DNA of 64,000 bases from CAZMFZ01 sp046152935. Its GTDB lineage: Bacteria; Bacteroidota; Bacteroidia; Cytophagales; UBA9547. The DNA lies in NCBI GenBank assembly GCA_046152935.1, contig JBJXGB010000103.1, forward strand, positions 5,142 to 69,141, in the 5' to 3' direction. Below the pieces are notes generated by a model. That model did not search any database. It saw only the letters and a program-made list of their open reading frames with translations, and had not been told where the DNA came from. Of this stretch, positions 16,501-26,002 are shown piece by piece. The translations under genes and the position numbers were made by a program. Position 1 is the stretch's first letter. Each line of letters starts with the position of its first letter.

Positions 16501-18431
16501 TGAGTAAGATAGCAATCACACTGCCCGATGGAGCAGTCAAAGAATATGAAAAAGGTGTAACAAGTTACGAAATAGCCTTGAGCATAAGTGAAGGTTTAGC
16601 AAGAAATGTATTGGCGGCAAAAGTAAATGGCAAAGTAGTTGATGCTAATTTGCCCATTGGCCAAGATGCTAATTTTCAACTACTTACATGGAATGATCTG
16701 GAAGGGAAAGCTACTTTTTGGCATTCGTCTGCCCATATATTAGCCGAGGCTTTAGAGGCTTTGTATCCAGGTGTAAGATTTGGTATTGGACCTGCAATAG
16801 AAACTGGCTTTTATTACGATATCGATTTTGGTGGCCAAGAGTTTGGTCAAGAAAATTTCAAGCAACTTGAAGATAAAATACTTGAATTGTCACGTACAAA
16901 AAGCCAGTTTAAACGAACAGAAGTCAGCAAAGCAGATGCGATCAAATATTTTACCGAAAAAGACGACCAATACAAGCTTGAGTTGATTGAAGGCTTGAAA
17001 GATGGTGAAATCACCTTTTATCAACAAGGCAATTTTACCGATTTGTGCCGTGGGCCGCACATTCCAGACACAGGATTTATAAAAGCAGCAAAAATATTAA
17101 GTTTGGCAGGAGCCTACTGGCGGGGCGATGAAAAACGCCCAATGCTTACACGCATCTATGCCGTTACCTTTCCCAAACAGAAAGAATTAGAAGAATATTT
17201 GGTGCTGCTTGAGGAAGCAAAAAAACGCGATCACCGCAAACTGGGGCGTGAATTGGAGCTTTTTACGTTCTCCGAATTGGTAGGAGGTGGGTTACCATTG
17301 TGGCTACCCAAAGGCAATATGTTGCGAGAAAAACTAATAGCCTTCAATAAAAAACTATTGGCCAAAAATGGCTACCAATTGGTAACAACTCCACACATTG
17401 GAATGAAGGCTTTGTATGAAACATCCGGACATTGGGAGAAATATGGCGAAGATTCTTTCCAGCCTATTCACACGCCAAATGAAGACGAACTTTTCATGCT
17501 CAAGCCCATGAATTGCCCACATCATATTGAAATTTATAAATTCAAACCACATTCATATAAAGAATTGCCTATTCGATTGGCGGAGTTTGGCACTGTATAT
17601 CGCTACGAACAAAGTGGCGAATTGCATGGCTTGACACGTGTGCGAGGATTTACGCAAGACGATGCTCATCTTTTTGTAACTCCAGATCAGCTACAGGATG
17701 AATTTGAAAAAAACATAGATTTGGTAATGCAAGTATTCAATAAACTTGGTTTTGAAGATTATACGGCTCAAATTTCATTGCGCGACCCTGAAAACAAATC
17801 AAAATATATAGGCTCAGATGAAAATTGGATAAAAGCTGAAAATGCCATTATCAATGCTGCCAAAACTAAAAATCTGAAAACAGTTACAGAATTGGGTGAG
17901 GCCGCTTTTTACGGGCCAAAACTTGATTTTATGGTGCGTGACGCCATAGGCAGAAAATGGCAATTAGGCACAATTCAGGTCGATTATACATTGCCAGAAA
18001 AGTTTCAATTGGAGTATATAGGTGCTGATAATCAGAAACATAGACCAATAATGATTCATAGAGCTCCTTTCGGCTCACTTGAAAGATTTATTGCCGTTCT
18101 TACCGAACATTGCAGTGGAAATTTCCCACTTTGGTTGGCCCCAGAGCAATATATTATTTTACCTATTTCTGAGAAATACCACGAATATGCTGTCCAAATA
18201 CAAAACGAATTGACCTCAAATGATTTTTCAGGCACTATTGATGAGAGAGACGAAAAAATTGGACGAAAAATTCGTGACGCAGAGGTAAATAAAGTGCCTT
18301 ATATGTTGATTGTTGGTGAAAAAGAGGAAGCAGATCAAACAGTAACGATTCGCAAGAAATTTGAAGGCGATTTGGGTTCGATGAAACTGGAAGGATTTAT
18401 TGGAATGTTTAAGAGAGAAGTAGAAATGTAA
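16500..18431 (+). CDS. thrS: Threonyl-tRNA synthetase
   Basis: The enzyme charges tRNA-Thr. The 643-residue length and domain order are standard: TGS domain (1-62), editing domain with HSSAHILAEALE (HxxxH) and FTDLCRGPHIPDTG, class II catalytic core with GGGLPLWLPKGN, MKPMNCPHHIEIY and RVRGFTQDDAHLF, motif 3 in HRAPFGSLERF, and a C-terminal anticodon-binding domain. It overlaps the TPR gene by 1 bp, while trpE follows after 62 bp. In many bacteria infC-rpmI-rplT follow thrS; here they do not. Confidence 0.98.
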   Translation: MSKIAITLPDGAVKEYEKGVTSYEIALSISEGLARNVLAAKVNGKVVDANLPIGQDANFQLLTWNDLEGKATFWHSSAHILAEALEALYPGVRFGIGPAIETGFYYDIDFGGQEFGQENFKQLEDKILELSRTKSQFKRTEVSKADAIKYFTEKDDQYKLELIEGLKDGEITFYQQGNFTDLCRGPHIPDTGFIKAAKILSLAGAYWRGDEKRPMLTRIYAVTFPKQKELEEYLVLLEEAKKRDHRKLGRELELFTFSELVGGGLPLWLPKGNMLREKLIAFNKKLLAKNGYQLVTTPHIGMKALYETSGHWEKYGEDSFQPIHTPNEDELFMLKPMNCPHHIEIYKFKPHSYKELPIRLAEFGTVYRYEQSGELHGLTRVRGFTQDDAHLFVTPDQLQDEFEKNIDLVMQVFNKLGFEDYTAQISLRDPENKSKYIGSDENWIKAENAIINAAKTKNLKTVTELGEAAFYGPKLDFMVRDAIGRKWQLGTIQVDYTLPEKFQLEYIGADNQKHRPIMIHRAPFGSLERFIAVLTEHCSGNFPLWLAPEQYIILPISEKYHEYAVQIQNELTSNDFSGTIDERDEKIGRKIRDAEVNKVPYMLIVGEKEEADQTVTIRKKFEGDLGSMKLEGFIGMFKREVEM

Positions 18432-18493
18432 AGACTTCAGAACAAAGACATAAGATTAAAGAAAAAGAATTCAAGGAAAAGGGCGAAGTAAAA

Positions 18494-19903
18494 ATGCACA
18501 AGATAAAATCTACATATAAAAAACTAATTGCAGATACAGTTACGCCAGTAAGTATCTATCTGAAAATAAGAGATAAATTTCCAGATAGCATTCTACTTGA
18601 AAGCTCTGATTATCATGGCAACGACAATAGCTACTCATTCATTGCGTGCAAGCCAATGTTTGGTTTTACTGTAGACAACAGAAAAGCACATTTTCATTAT
18701 CCAGATGGAAGCAAAAAAGAGATTTCCATTATCCACAAAGAAACGCTTCCGGATGAAATAAACAAATATTGCCAAAGTTTTGAGACCGAAACTGCAAATT
18801 TCCCATTTATTAATGGTGGATTATTTGGATACACGAGCTACGATGCTGTGCAATATTTTGAGGATATTAACCTTACAAAACTCAATACCTCCGACATCAA
18901 AATTCCAGAATTACAATACTATTTCTACGAATTTGTAATTGTCATAAATCATTTCAACGATGAATTATTCATTTTTCAACACCAAGTCGAAGGTTTGGAA
19001 AAAGGAGCTGACGATATCGAAACCATTATTTCACACATCAACAATCGTAATATTCCTTCATTTCATTTCAATACGGTTGGAGAAGAAAAATCGAATCTGA
19101 CCGACCCACAATTTCTTGAGATTTTACAAAAAGGAAAAGACCACTGTTTCAGAGGAGATGTGTTTCAAATCGTACTTTCGAGACGATTTACGCAAGGTTT
19201 TGCAGGTGATGAATTTAATGTTTATCGGGCTTTAAGATCCATAAATCCATCGCCATATTTGTTTTATTTCGACTATGGCAATTTCAAATTATTTGGCTCA
19301 TCGCCTGAAGCTCAGCTCATTATCAAAAACAATAAATCGGTCATCAACCCTATTGCTGGCACTTTTAGCCGCAGCGGCAATGATGAAGAAGATGCCAAAA
19401 TAGCTGAAAAACTGAAGCTCGACCCCAAAGAAAATGCCGAGCACGTGATGTTGGTAGATTTGGCCCGAAACGATTTGAGTAGAAATGGAGACAATGTTTT
19501 TGTTGAAACGTTCAAAGAGACGCAGTTTTATTCGCACGTTATTCATTTGGTTTCTACCGTAATTGGAGAAATAAGCCCAGAAACCAACCGCTTTAAAGTA
19601 GTGGCGGATACATTTCCGGCAGGTACTTTGTCGGGAGCTCCTAAACACAATGCGATGACTTTGATCGACAAATACGAAAATATCAATCGCAGCTACTATG
19701 CTGGCTGCATCGGTTTTATGGATTTTAAAGGCAATTTCAACCAAGCTATTATGATTCGGACATTCTTGAGCCAAAATAACACTTTATATTTTCAGGCTGG
19801 AGCTGGTGTGGTGGCCGATTCAAAAATAGAAAGCGAACTGCAAGAGGTACATAATAAATTGGCAGCTTTGAAAAAAGCACTCAAATTGGCAACCGAAATA
19901 TAG
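18494..19903 (+). CDS. trpE: Anthranilate synthase component I
   Basis: TrpE makes anthranilate from chorismate with the amidotransferase TrpG. The 469-residue protein has an N-terminal feedback region with LLESSDYHGNDNS (residues 31-43), where the LLES motif binds tryptophan. The chorismate-binding domain follows, with SPYLFYF, GSSPEAQLI, PIAGTFSRSG, ENAEHVMLVDLARND, FPAGTLSGAPKHNAM and the C-terminal QAGAGVVADSKIESE. The LLES element favours TrpE over PabB. No trpG or other trp gene lies in this window, so it is separated from the rest of the pathway or is the end of an operon headed by thrS. Confidence 0.92.
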   Translation: MHKIKSTYKKLIADTVTPVSIYLKIRDKFPDSILLESSDYHGNDNSYSFIACKPMFGFTVDNRKAHFHYPDGSKKEISIIHKETLPDEINKYCQSFETETANFPFINGGLFGYTSYDAVQYFEDINLTKLNTSDIKIPELQYYFYEFVIVINHFNDELFIFQHQVEGLEKGADDIETIISHINNRNIPSFHFNTVGEEKSNLTDPQFLEILQKGKDHCFRGDVFQIVLSRRFTQGFAGDEFNVYRALRSINPSPYLFYFDYGNFKLFGSSPEAQLIIKNNKSVINPIAGTFSRSGNDEEDAKIAEKLKLDPKENAEHVMLVDLARNDLSRNGDNVFVETFKETQFYSHVIHLVSTVIGEISPETNRFKVVADTFPAGTLSGAPKHNAMTLIDKYENINRSYYAGCIGFMDFKGNFNQAIMIRTFLSQNNTLYFQAGAGVVADSKIESELQEVHNKLAALKKALKLATEI

Positions 19904-19905
19904 AC

Positions 19906-19930
19906 TAAACTATTGTTTCTCAATAGTTTA
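19906..19930. terminator. Short hairpin between convergent trpE and kinase genes
   Basis: A perfect 10-bp A+T-rich stem (TAAACTATTG and its complement) with a 5-nt loop sits between the two stop codons. It lacks a long T tract, so termination strength is uncertain. Confidence 0.5.
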
Positions 19931-19934
19931 CCCT

Positions 19935-21257
19935 TCAACTATTTAATGCAACTACACTATTTTTTAGGTCTGGAATATAAACAGTTATCTCCGTAAACTC
20001 TCTTTTTATTGATTTGATTTCTAGTTTTCCTTCTAGTTTTTCAACCGATTCTTTTACGATATACATGCCCAAGCCCGAACTAGATGTGGTAATTTCAGAC
20101 TTATGAAACATTTTAAATATATTGGGCAGTTCTTGTGCATCAATTCCAATGCCATTGTCACTTATTACTATCGAAACAAAATTTTCAAAATTTGATATAC
20201 TGATTTTAATATTTTTTTGAGGCTTTTGGCTGTCACAGTATTTTACTGCATTCGACAAAATATTATCGAATATTAAGTTTAGACGGTACTTATCGCTGTA
20301 GATATTAGATTTCAAATTGATAGATGAAGTAACAATAATATTCTGTTTTTCTAGCTCAAATTCGAATTTTAGGAGGTTTTTTGATACGATATCAGCAAAA
20401 TCTACCTCCTGTAGCAATAAATTTAGCCTATCGTTGGCATAATAGCCCAAAATATCTTTGATGTATTGATCGAGCCGAACCAAACATTTTTCTTGCAGAA
20501 GTAAATAATTTCGTATTTCATCTACATTTTTTTCCTGATTTATCAAATTGGTGAGCCCTCTCATGGTGGCAATTGGGGCTCTCAATTCGTGGCTCACGCT
20601 ATACACAAAGCGATCTAGTTCATCATTTCGTTTCACCAATTCAATATTTTGCTCAGAAGCCTGAGAAAGCGACTTTTTAATGGATTGCTCATTGTTGTAT
20701 GCCTCTTTGATAATAAAAAACACAAAAACAGACGATAATGCCATTGAAAGTGTGGTTGTAACCATTAATTCTACTTTTCTTGAATCTGGCGATGGCTTTA
20801 AGAATTGATAAATACTGAGATCAAAATATCTATCTATAATAAGATATAATAAAGGGAAGAGCAGCTGTAACAGCACCAAACCACTGTCTTTGAAATCAAT
20901 CAAAAAATAATTGGCAATTAGCAGGGGAATAAAAAATATTAGGATATTTCCCTCAAAACCCTGCGCCACTGAAGCAAATATAATGATAAATGCACATCCA
21001 TAGCTCATCAGATATCCAGCGAGTAGGGTATAGCCGAAATAATTTACCACGAAACAAAGTGTATAAAAGCTCAGAAAACAGATATTCATCGGTACCGTTT
21101 GGTAATTACCGAGTAAAAACTGGGAACAGAGCCCTATAAGATTGGCCAAAAAACCGCTTAACAAGCAAATTGATATAAGTCTTTGACGTTTTTGCGCTTG
21201 CCCTGCTGGAAAAGCTTTTATGAATATCTTTTTTAGATGACTTATAAGTCGCTTCAT
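19935..21257 (-). CDS. Membrane sensor histidine kinase
   Basis: A 440-residue kinase with about six membrane helices between residues 26 and 185 and almost no periplasmic domain, so it probably senses something in or at the membrane. A short coiled coil follows (190-215), then HisKA with phospho-acceptor His223 in YSVSHELRAPIATMRG, and an HATPase domain with NILSNAVKYCD, DNGIGI and SGLGMYIVKE motifs. No receiver domain is attached and no response regulator is adjacent, making it an orphan. It converges with trpE. Confidence 0.92.
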   Translation of the reverse strand: MKRLISHLKKIFIKAFPAGQAQKRQRLISICLLSGFLANLIGLCSQFLLGNYQTVPMNICFLSFYTLCFVVNYFGYTLLAGYLMSYGCAFIIIFASVAQGFEGNILIFFIPLLIANYFLIDFKDSGLVLLQLLFPLLYLIIDRYFDLSIYQFLKPSPDSRKVELMVTTTLSMALSSVFVFFIIKEAYNNEQSIKKSLSQASEQNIELVKRNDELDRFVYSVSHELRAPIATMRGLTNLINQEKNVDEIRNYLLLQEKCLVRLDQYIKDILGYYANDRLNLLLQEVDFADIVSKNLLKFEFELEKQNIIVTSSINLKSNIYSDKYRLNLIFDNILSNAVKYCDSQKPQKNIKISISNFENFVSIVISDNGIGIDAQELPNIFKMFHKSEITTSSSGLGMYIVKESVEKLEGKLEIKSIKREFTEITVYIPDLKNSVVALNS

Positions 21258-21558
21258 ATTTCAATTTATTGATAAGCTGTTTCAAGTTTAAGATATGTTT
21301 TCAATACTGCAAGCCATAATTCAAAAAATTAAAATTCAAGAATAGTTGCGAATTGATACTTTTAATATGATTTATCAAAACTCGACAGGACTGATTAAAC
21401 AAAAAGTATCGCTTGGGGTGATTTCAGTGCCTCAAAGCGTAAAAACGATTGCCATTTTCACAGTCTGATATTTTCAAGACGAATAAAAATAAAATCGCGA
21501 AATAATACATAGCCATCTAATTGCTAATTAAATTTGTTTTTTTAACCCTACATAAATT
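21258..21558. other. Divergent intergenic region, kinase / pgi
   Basis: This 301-bp A+T-rich spacer must hold the promoters of the kinase gene (minus) and pgi (plus). I see an imperfect inverted repeat around 21410-21440 (CGCTTGGGG ... CCTCAAAGCG) but no convincing promoter, RNA gene or small ORF. Confidence 0.4.
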
Positions 21559-23199
21559 ATGACGAACCTCACCTCTTCATCTGCTTGGAAATCGCTCGCG
21601 GCACACCACGAAAAAATACAAAATGTCGAAATAAAACAACTTTTTGAAGAAGATGCAGCTCGTTTCGATGACTTTTCTCTTTATTTCAATGATATTTTGG
21701 TAGATTATTCCAAAAATCGCATTGTCAAAGAGACATTTTTGCTGTTGATGAATCTTGCCAAACAAGCTGAAATAAAAGAATGGACTGCTAAAATGTTTAA
21801 TGGAGAAAAGATAAATTTCACAGAAAATAGAGCCGTCTTGCATACCGCACTACGAAATAGAAGCAACAAACCAGTATTTTTTGAAGGAAAAGATGTGATG
21901 CCAGATATAAATAGAGTATTGGCACAAATGAAAGTTTTCACCGAAACAGTAAGATCAGGCGATTGGAAAGGCTATTCGGGAAATGCCATTACCGATGTAG
22001 TAAATATTGGCATTGGCGGCTCTGATTTAGGGCCAGTAATGGTGACAGAAGCACTCAAACCTTATGGAAAACAAGATTTTAATGTGCATTTTGTATCAAA
22101 TGTAGATGGAACTCATATTGTTGAAACCCTAAAAAATCTAAAACCCGAAACCACGCTTTTCATCATTGCCTCTAAAACCTTCACTACGCAAGAGACTTTG
22201 GCCAATGCCGAAAGTGCAAAAGCATGGTTTTTGAAAGCTGCCAAAGAGGAAACTGCAGTTGCCAAGCATTTTGTGGCCCTTTCTACCAATGCCGATGCTG
22301 TGACCAAATTTGGCATCGACACCGCCAATATGTTTGAATTTTGGGATTGGGTAGGCGGACGCTATTCGCTGTGGAGTGCCATTGGATTATCAATTGCATT
22401 GTATATTGGGTTTGAAAATTTTGAAGAATTGCTACAAGGTGCCCACGAGATGGATATTCATTTTTTAGAATCACCTTACGAACAAAATATTCCAATTATT
22501 TTGGCTTTGCTTGGTGTTTGGTACAATAATTTTTTCAATGCTCACAGCCACGCTTTATTGCCTTACGATCAATATATGCACCGTTTTGCAGCTTATTTTC
22601 AACAAGGAGATATGGAGAGCAATGGCAAATTTGTGACGAGAGATGGCGAAAGTGTCGATTACGAAACTGGACCTATCATTTGGGGCGAGCCAGGCACAAA
22701 CGGGCAACATGCTTTTTACCAACTCATTCACCAAGGCACAAAATTGATACCTTGCGATTTTTTGGCTCCAGCGCAAAGCCAAAACCCCATTGGAGAGCAC
22801 CATACGTTGTTGCTTTCCAATTTCTTTGCCCAAACAGAAGCGTTGATGAAAGGGAAAACCACAAAAGTGGCTCAAGCTGAATTAGAAAAAGCAGGAGTAG
22901 CTGCCAATGAATTAGAAAAAATATTACCCCACAAGGTTTTTAAAGGCAACAGGCCGACCAATAGCATAATGTTTAAAAAACTGACTCCAAAAGTGTTAGG
23001 ATCTTTATTGGCCATGTACGAACATAAAATATTTGTACAAGGCATGATATGGCAGGTGAATCCGTACGACCAGTGGGGCGTAGAATTGGGCAAGCAACTT
23101 GCAAAAGTAATATTGCCAGAATTGGAAAATGCAGAGAAAGTTACCAGCCACGACAGCTCAACCAATGGCTTAATCAATTGGTGGAAATCGAATAAATAA
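21559..23199 (+). CDS. pgi: Glucose-6-phosphate isomerase
   Basis: This enzyme interconverts glucose 6-phosphate and fructose 6-phosphate. The 546-residue length matches the long bacterial/eukaryotic form. Signatures are NIGIGGSDLGPVMV (residues 151-164), the phosphate-binding ASKTFTTQET, the family pattern GGRYSLWSAIGL, catalytic Glu in QQGDMESNGK, and C-terminal NPYDQWGVELGK with the active-site Lys. It is monocistronic, flanked by a divergent kinase and followed by a long terminator. Confidence 0.98.
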   Translation: MTNLTSSSAWKSLAAHHEKIQNVEIKQLFEEDAARFDDFSLYFNDILVDYSKNRIVKETFLLLMNLAKQAEIKEWTAKMFNGEKINFTENRAVLHTALRNRSNKPVFFEGKDVMPDINRVLAQMKVFTETVRSGDWKGYSGNAITDVVNIGIGGSDLGPVMVTEALKPYGKQDFNVHFVSNVDGTHIVETLKNLKPETTLFIIASKTFTTQETLANAESAKAWFLKAAKEETAVAKHFVALSTNADAVTKFGIDTANMFEFWDWVGGRYSLWSAIGLSIALYIGFENFEELLQGAHEMDIHFLESPYEQNIPIILALLGVWYNNFFNAHSHALLPYDQYMHRFAAYFQQGDMESNGKFVTRDGESVDYETGPIIWGEPGTNGQHAFYQLIHQGTKLIPCDFLAPAQSQNPIGEHHTLLLSNFFAQTEALMKGKTTKVAQAELEKAGVAANELEKILPHKVFKGNRPTNSIMFKKLTPKVLGSLLAMYEHKIFVQGMIWQVNPYDQWGVELGKQLAKVILPELENAEKVTSHDSSTNGLINWWKSNK

Positions 23200-23294
23200 A
23201 TATTCTGCGAGGTAAAAAGGTATTAGTATATTGACAATGAGCACATTCTATCTCTCATTCTCTCTCGTTAGTAGTTCTGAATAATAAAAAAAAT

Positions 23295-23336
23295 AAACCT
23301 ACAAGTATTTGAATAAATCAAATACTTGTAGGTTTT
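23295..23336 (+). terminator. Terminator after pgi
   Basis: An 18-bp perfect stem (arm AAACCTACAAGTATTTGA) with a 5-nt loop ends in TTTT. It lies 96 bp beyond the pgi stop and 80 bp before the DUF3575 gene. Confidence 0.85.
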
Positions 23337-23417
23337 AACCTTAATATAGCTATTTTTACCAAGCGAATACGCATCATTATATCATAAATTTATTTTTACA
23401 TCCTCATTTAAAATATT

Positions 23418-24278
23418 ATGAATAAGCCGACAATGCAATATATAGCCATCGTACTTTTTTCAATCATTTTTTTAAGTACCAATGCACAAGAAGTGCTGGG
23501 AGGTAAATACCAAGATAAAAAAGGCCGCCCAATTCGGTTCAACATTATCAAAACAAATTTATTTGGTTGGCCTTTGGGCATGTATAACGTTACTTACGAA
23601 CGAAAATTGACTAAAACATATTCGGCATTGTTGGGAGTCACTATTTATGGAACTCCTGCTATATCACCAATTACTCTTGATGTTTTGGGAAACAAAGCCC
23701 AAACGAGCGTTTCTTCGTCTGGTTTTGCTATTTCGCCAGAGTTCAGATGGTATGTAGGTAAACATGGTGCACCTAGAGGTTACTATTTTGGTATTTATAT
23801 TCCTATTATCAATTATAACGGCACTGTAGATCAAAATACCACGCTTTTTACATTGCAACAAGGAAATAGTATTCCTTTTGAGGCCAATGGCAATTTTAGT
23901 CCAAATTTCACTTTTTATGGTGTTGGGCTTTCAGGCGGACCTCAATTTATTATTGCCAATCGAGTATCAGTAGAGTTATTTTTGAATATTGCCATTGGTA
24001 TTTACAGCCTCAATTCATTAAATTATGGCTTGAAAGGTGATAATTCATCGCAGATAACCACTATTTTACCCAATGGAAATTATACTGCCAACCAATTGCG
24101 ATTGGCGGGAATCGTAGTAGAAGATACACCAGAATATACTTATCAAATCAGCACAAACAGCAATGGCAGCAAGAGCCTGGTTACAAACTACGATAAAGTA
24201 GAAACTCTAGAAAGTAGGTCTGGCATTTTACCTTTGCCAAGAATTGGATTTACAGTCGGCTATGCTTTTGGGAAGTAA
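23418..24278 (+). CDS. DUF3575-like outer-membrane beta-barrel protein
   Basis: The 286-residue protein has a signal peptide (residues 8-24, cut near NAQ-E). The segment FNIIKTNLFGWPLGMYNVTYER is typical of DUF3575, where 'K.N......' opens the first strand of a small barrel. Alternating strands continue to the last residues (RIGFTVGYAFGK), ending with an aromatic-containing strand as outer-membrane proteins do. It is monocistronic. No function is known for the family beyond outer-membrane location. Confidence 0.75.
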   Translation: MNKPTMQYIAIVLFSIIFLSTNAQEVLGGKYQDKKGRPIRFNIIKTNLFGWPLGMYNVTYERKLTKTYSALLGVTIYGTPAISPITLDVLGNKAQTSVSSSGFAISPEFRWYVGKHGAPRGYYFGIYIPIINYNGTVDQNTTLFTLQQGNSIPFEANGNFSPNFTFYGVGLSGGPQFIIANRVSVELFLNIAIGIYSLNSLNYGLKGDNSSQITTILPNGNYTANQLRLAGIVVEDTPEYTYQISTNSNGSKSLVTNYDKVETLESRSGILPLPRIGFTVGYAFGK

Positions 24279-24317
24279 AGAAGCAAAAGCTGTTTTTCGC
24301 ACAAATAAATAAACTAA

Positions 24318-24375
24318 ATGCCTAATGGGAAGGGTATATCCAAATGGAAAGGATATAATATTTACCATTTGGCAT
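24318..24375. other. Nested hairpin between convergent genes
   Basis: Outer arms ATGCCTAATGG (24318-24328) and CCATTTGGCAT (24365-24375) pair with one mismatch. Inside them, TATATCC (24335-24341) and GGATATA (24351-24357) pair perfectly. It lies between the DUF3575 gene and the aminopeptidase gene and may be a bidirectional terminator, though it lacks a T tract. Confidence 0.4.
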
Positions 24376-24399
24376 CTACTGCTTACCAAGCTAGATTTT

Positions 24400-25845
24400 T
24401 TATCCTTTAACTTCAGCGATTTCGGTTACCGATTTCAAATATTTATACAGAAGCCTCACTCCTACTCCAGTACCAGATTTGCCACGGTAATTGTCTTCTT
24501 TCTTCAAAAAAGCAGTACCCGCAATATCGAAATGTAACCAAGGATAAGAAGTAAAGTGTTTTAAAAACATACCAGCAGTGATGGCTCCAGCTTCGCTGCC
24601 CCCAATATTTTGAAAATCGGCAATATCAGATTTGAGTTGATCGGCATATTCATCCCAAAGCGGAAACTGTACCAAACGCTCATGTACATGATGGCCTGCT
24701 TTTTCTATTTGGCTTTTAATTTCATCAGTAGCAGTACCCATGTATACGCTGCCCTCAGTGCCAGTGGCTCTCATGGCAGAGCCAGTAAGTGTGGCCAGGT
24801 CAAAAACTAGCTGAGGATTGTATTTTTTGGCATAGGCCAAGGCATCTGCCAATATCAAACGCCCTTCAGCATCCGTATTTAACACTTCTACCGTAGTGCC
24901 ATCAAACATTTCTATCACATCGCCTGGCACGTAAGCATTGCCGTCTAGCCGATTTTCGGTAGCAGGTATCAAGCCAATAATATGAATCGGTAGCTTATTT
25001 TCAGCAACGGCCACAAATGTTCCCACTACTGCAGCGGCTCCAGCCATGTCGCATTTCATCCAATCGAGAGAGTCTGCTGGCTTTAAACTATAGCCGCCCG
25101 TATCGTACACTACTCCTTTCCCTACCAAAATTATCGGTTTTTCATTTGTGGGGTGTTTGGGTTTATATTCCAAAACATTGAAAGTTGGATGGTTTTTCGA
25201 GCCTTTATTTACAGCCAAAAGTCCACCCATTTTCAGGCTTTCTATTTTCGATTTGTTGAATACTTCTACTTTAAAACCATGTTCTTTGCCCAAGGCTTCA
25301 ATTTCTTCACTCAAAACTTCGGCAGTAAGGTACGAAAGTGGCTCGTTTACCAAATCTCTAGCCGTAAATACCGCTTTTGCTATGTTCGATAGCTCTTTCA
25401 ATTGCGATTTATCGAGAGATAAATCTATGGCAAATACAGATTCTAAAGTGTGTTTTTTCTTGTCAGATTTATACTTTAAAAAGCGATAACTGCCTAGTAG
25501 CAAGCCCTCTGTAAAATCTAATATATTTAACGTGCTTGGTGTATTGTTCTCAATTTGGAGGTCTGTAATTTTATATTCATCTGCCAATTTTTGTATTTCA
25601 AAGCCCAGTCTACGGAGTTTTTCTGCTTTTTTGGGAATATCTTGCTCTTGCGGTTTTTGCACCAAAAACACATATCTGGTATATTGATTGAGAATAATAA
25701 TCTCTTTTTTCTGCGAAATTTGGGTTTTTACGAAACTGGTTTCTGCTTCGTTCGTCACAATATCAGTAAGTTCTTTTAGTTCATTATACAAAACCACCAA
25801 ATGGATATTTTCTCTGGTCTGTTCTATTTGTTTGAGCGAAATCAT
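24400..25845 (-). CDS. pepA: Leucyl aminopeptidase family (M17) metallopeptidase
   Basis: M17 enzymes are hexameric two-metal peptidases that remove N-terminal residues from peptides in the cytosol. The 481-residue protein has the variable N-terminal domain (1-165) and the catalytic domain with VGKGVVYDTGGYSLK (metal-binding Lys and Asp), KCDMAGAAAVVG, and the M17 signature NTDAEGRLILADAL, which carries the last Asp/Glu ligands and the catalytic Arg. All ligands appear intact. It is monocistronic and converges with the DUF3575 gene. Confidence 0.95.
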   Translation of the reverse strand: MISLKQIEQTRENIHLVVLYNELKELTDIVTNEAETSFVKTQISQKKEIIILNQYTRYVFLVQKPQEQDIPKKAEKLRRLGFEIQKLADEYKITDLQIENNTPSTLNILDFTEGLLLGSYRFLKYKSDKKKHTLESVFAIDLSLDKSQLKELSNIAKAVFTARDLVNEPLSYLTAEVLSEEIEALGKEHGFKVEVFNKSKIESLKMGGLLAVNKGSKNHPTFNVLEYKPKHPTNEKPIILVGKGVVYDTGGYSLKPADSLDWMKCDMAGAAAVVGTFVAVAENKLPIHIIGLIPATENRLDGNAYVPGDVIEMFDGTTVEVLNTDAEGRLILADALAYAKKYNPQLVFDLATLTGSAMRATGTEGSVYMGTATDEIKSQIEKAGHHVHERLVQFPLWDEYADQLKSDIADFQNIGGSEAGAITAGMFLKHFTSYPWLHFDIAGTAFLKKEDNYRGKSGTGVGVRLLYKYLKSVTEIAEVKG

Positions 25846-25934
25846 AGCTATTTAATTTTGAGCTTTGAAATTGATTGAATTATTGTTGAAATGCAATAAA
25901 ATGAAAAAATAATGGCGATAAAGTCAAAACATGT

Positions 25935-25975
25935 AAAAGCCGCACTTTAATTTATCAAATTAAAATACGGCTTTT
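25935..25975 (-). terminator. Terminator of the membrane pyrophosphatase gene
   Basis: A 19-bp stem with a 3-nt loop lies 28 bp past the hppA stop. Two non-Watson-Crick positions are C-A on the plus strand but G-U on the minus-strand RNA, so the structure is complete only in the hppA transcript. That supports its use in that direction. Confidence 0.8.
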
Positions 25976-26002
25976 TATGGTATCATGAGCAGTATGAAAT
26001 AC

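Noticed and set aside
19298..19774. 158-codon open frame antisense to trpE
   Set aside because: It lies wholly inside trpE, whose motifs are complete; the frame is a composition shadow. The same holds for other antisense frames such as 30287-30841, 22555-22875 and 38691-39128.
21400..21480. tRNA or structured RNA upstream of pgi
   Set aside because: Only an imperfect inverted repeat is present; no cloverleaf or T-loop sequence can be formed.
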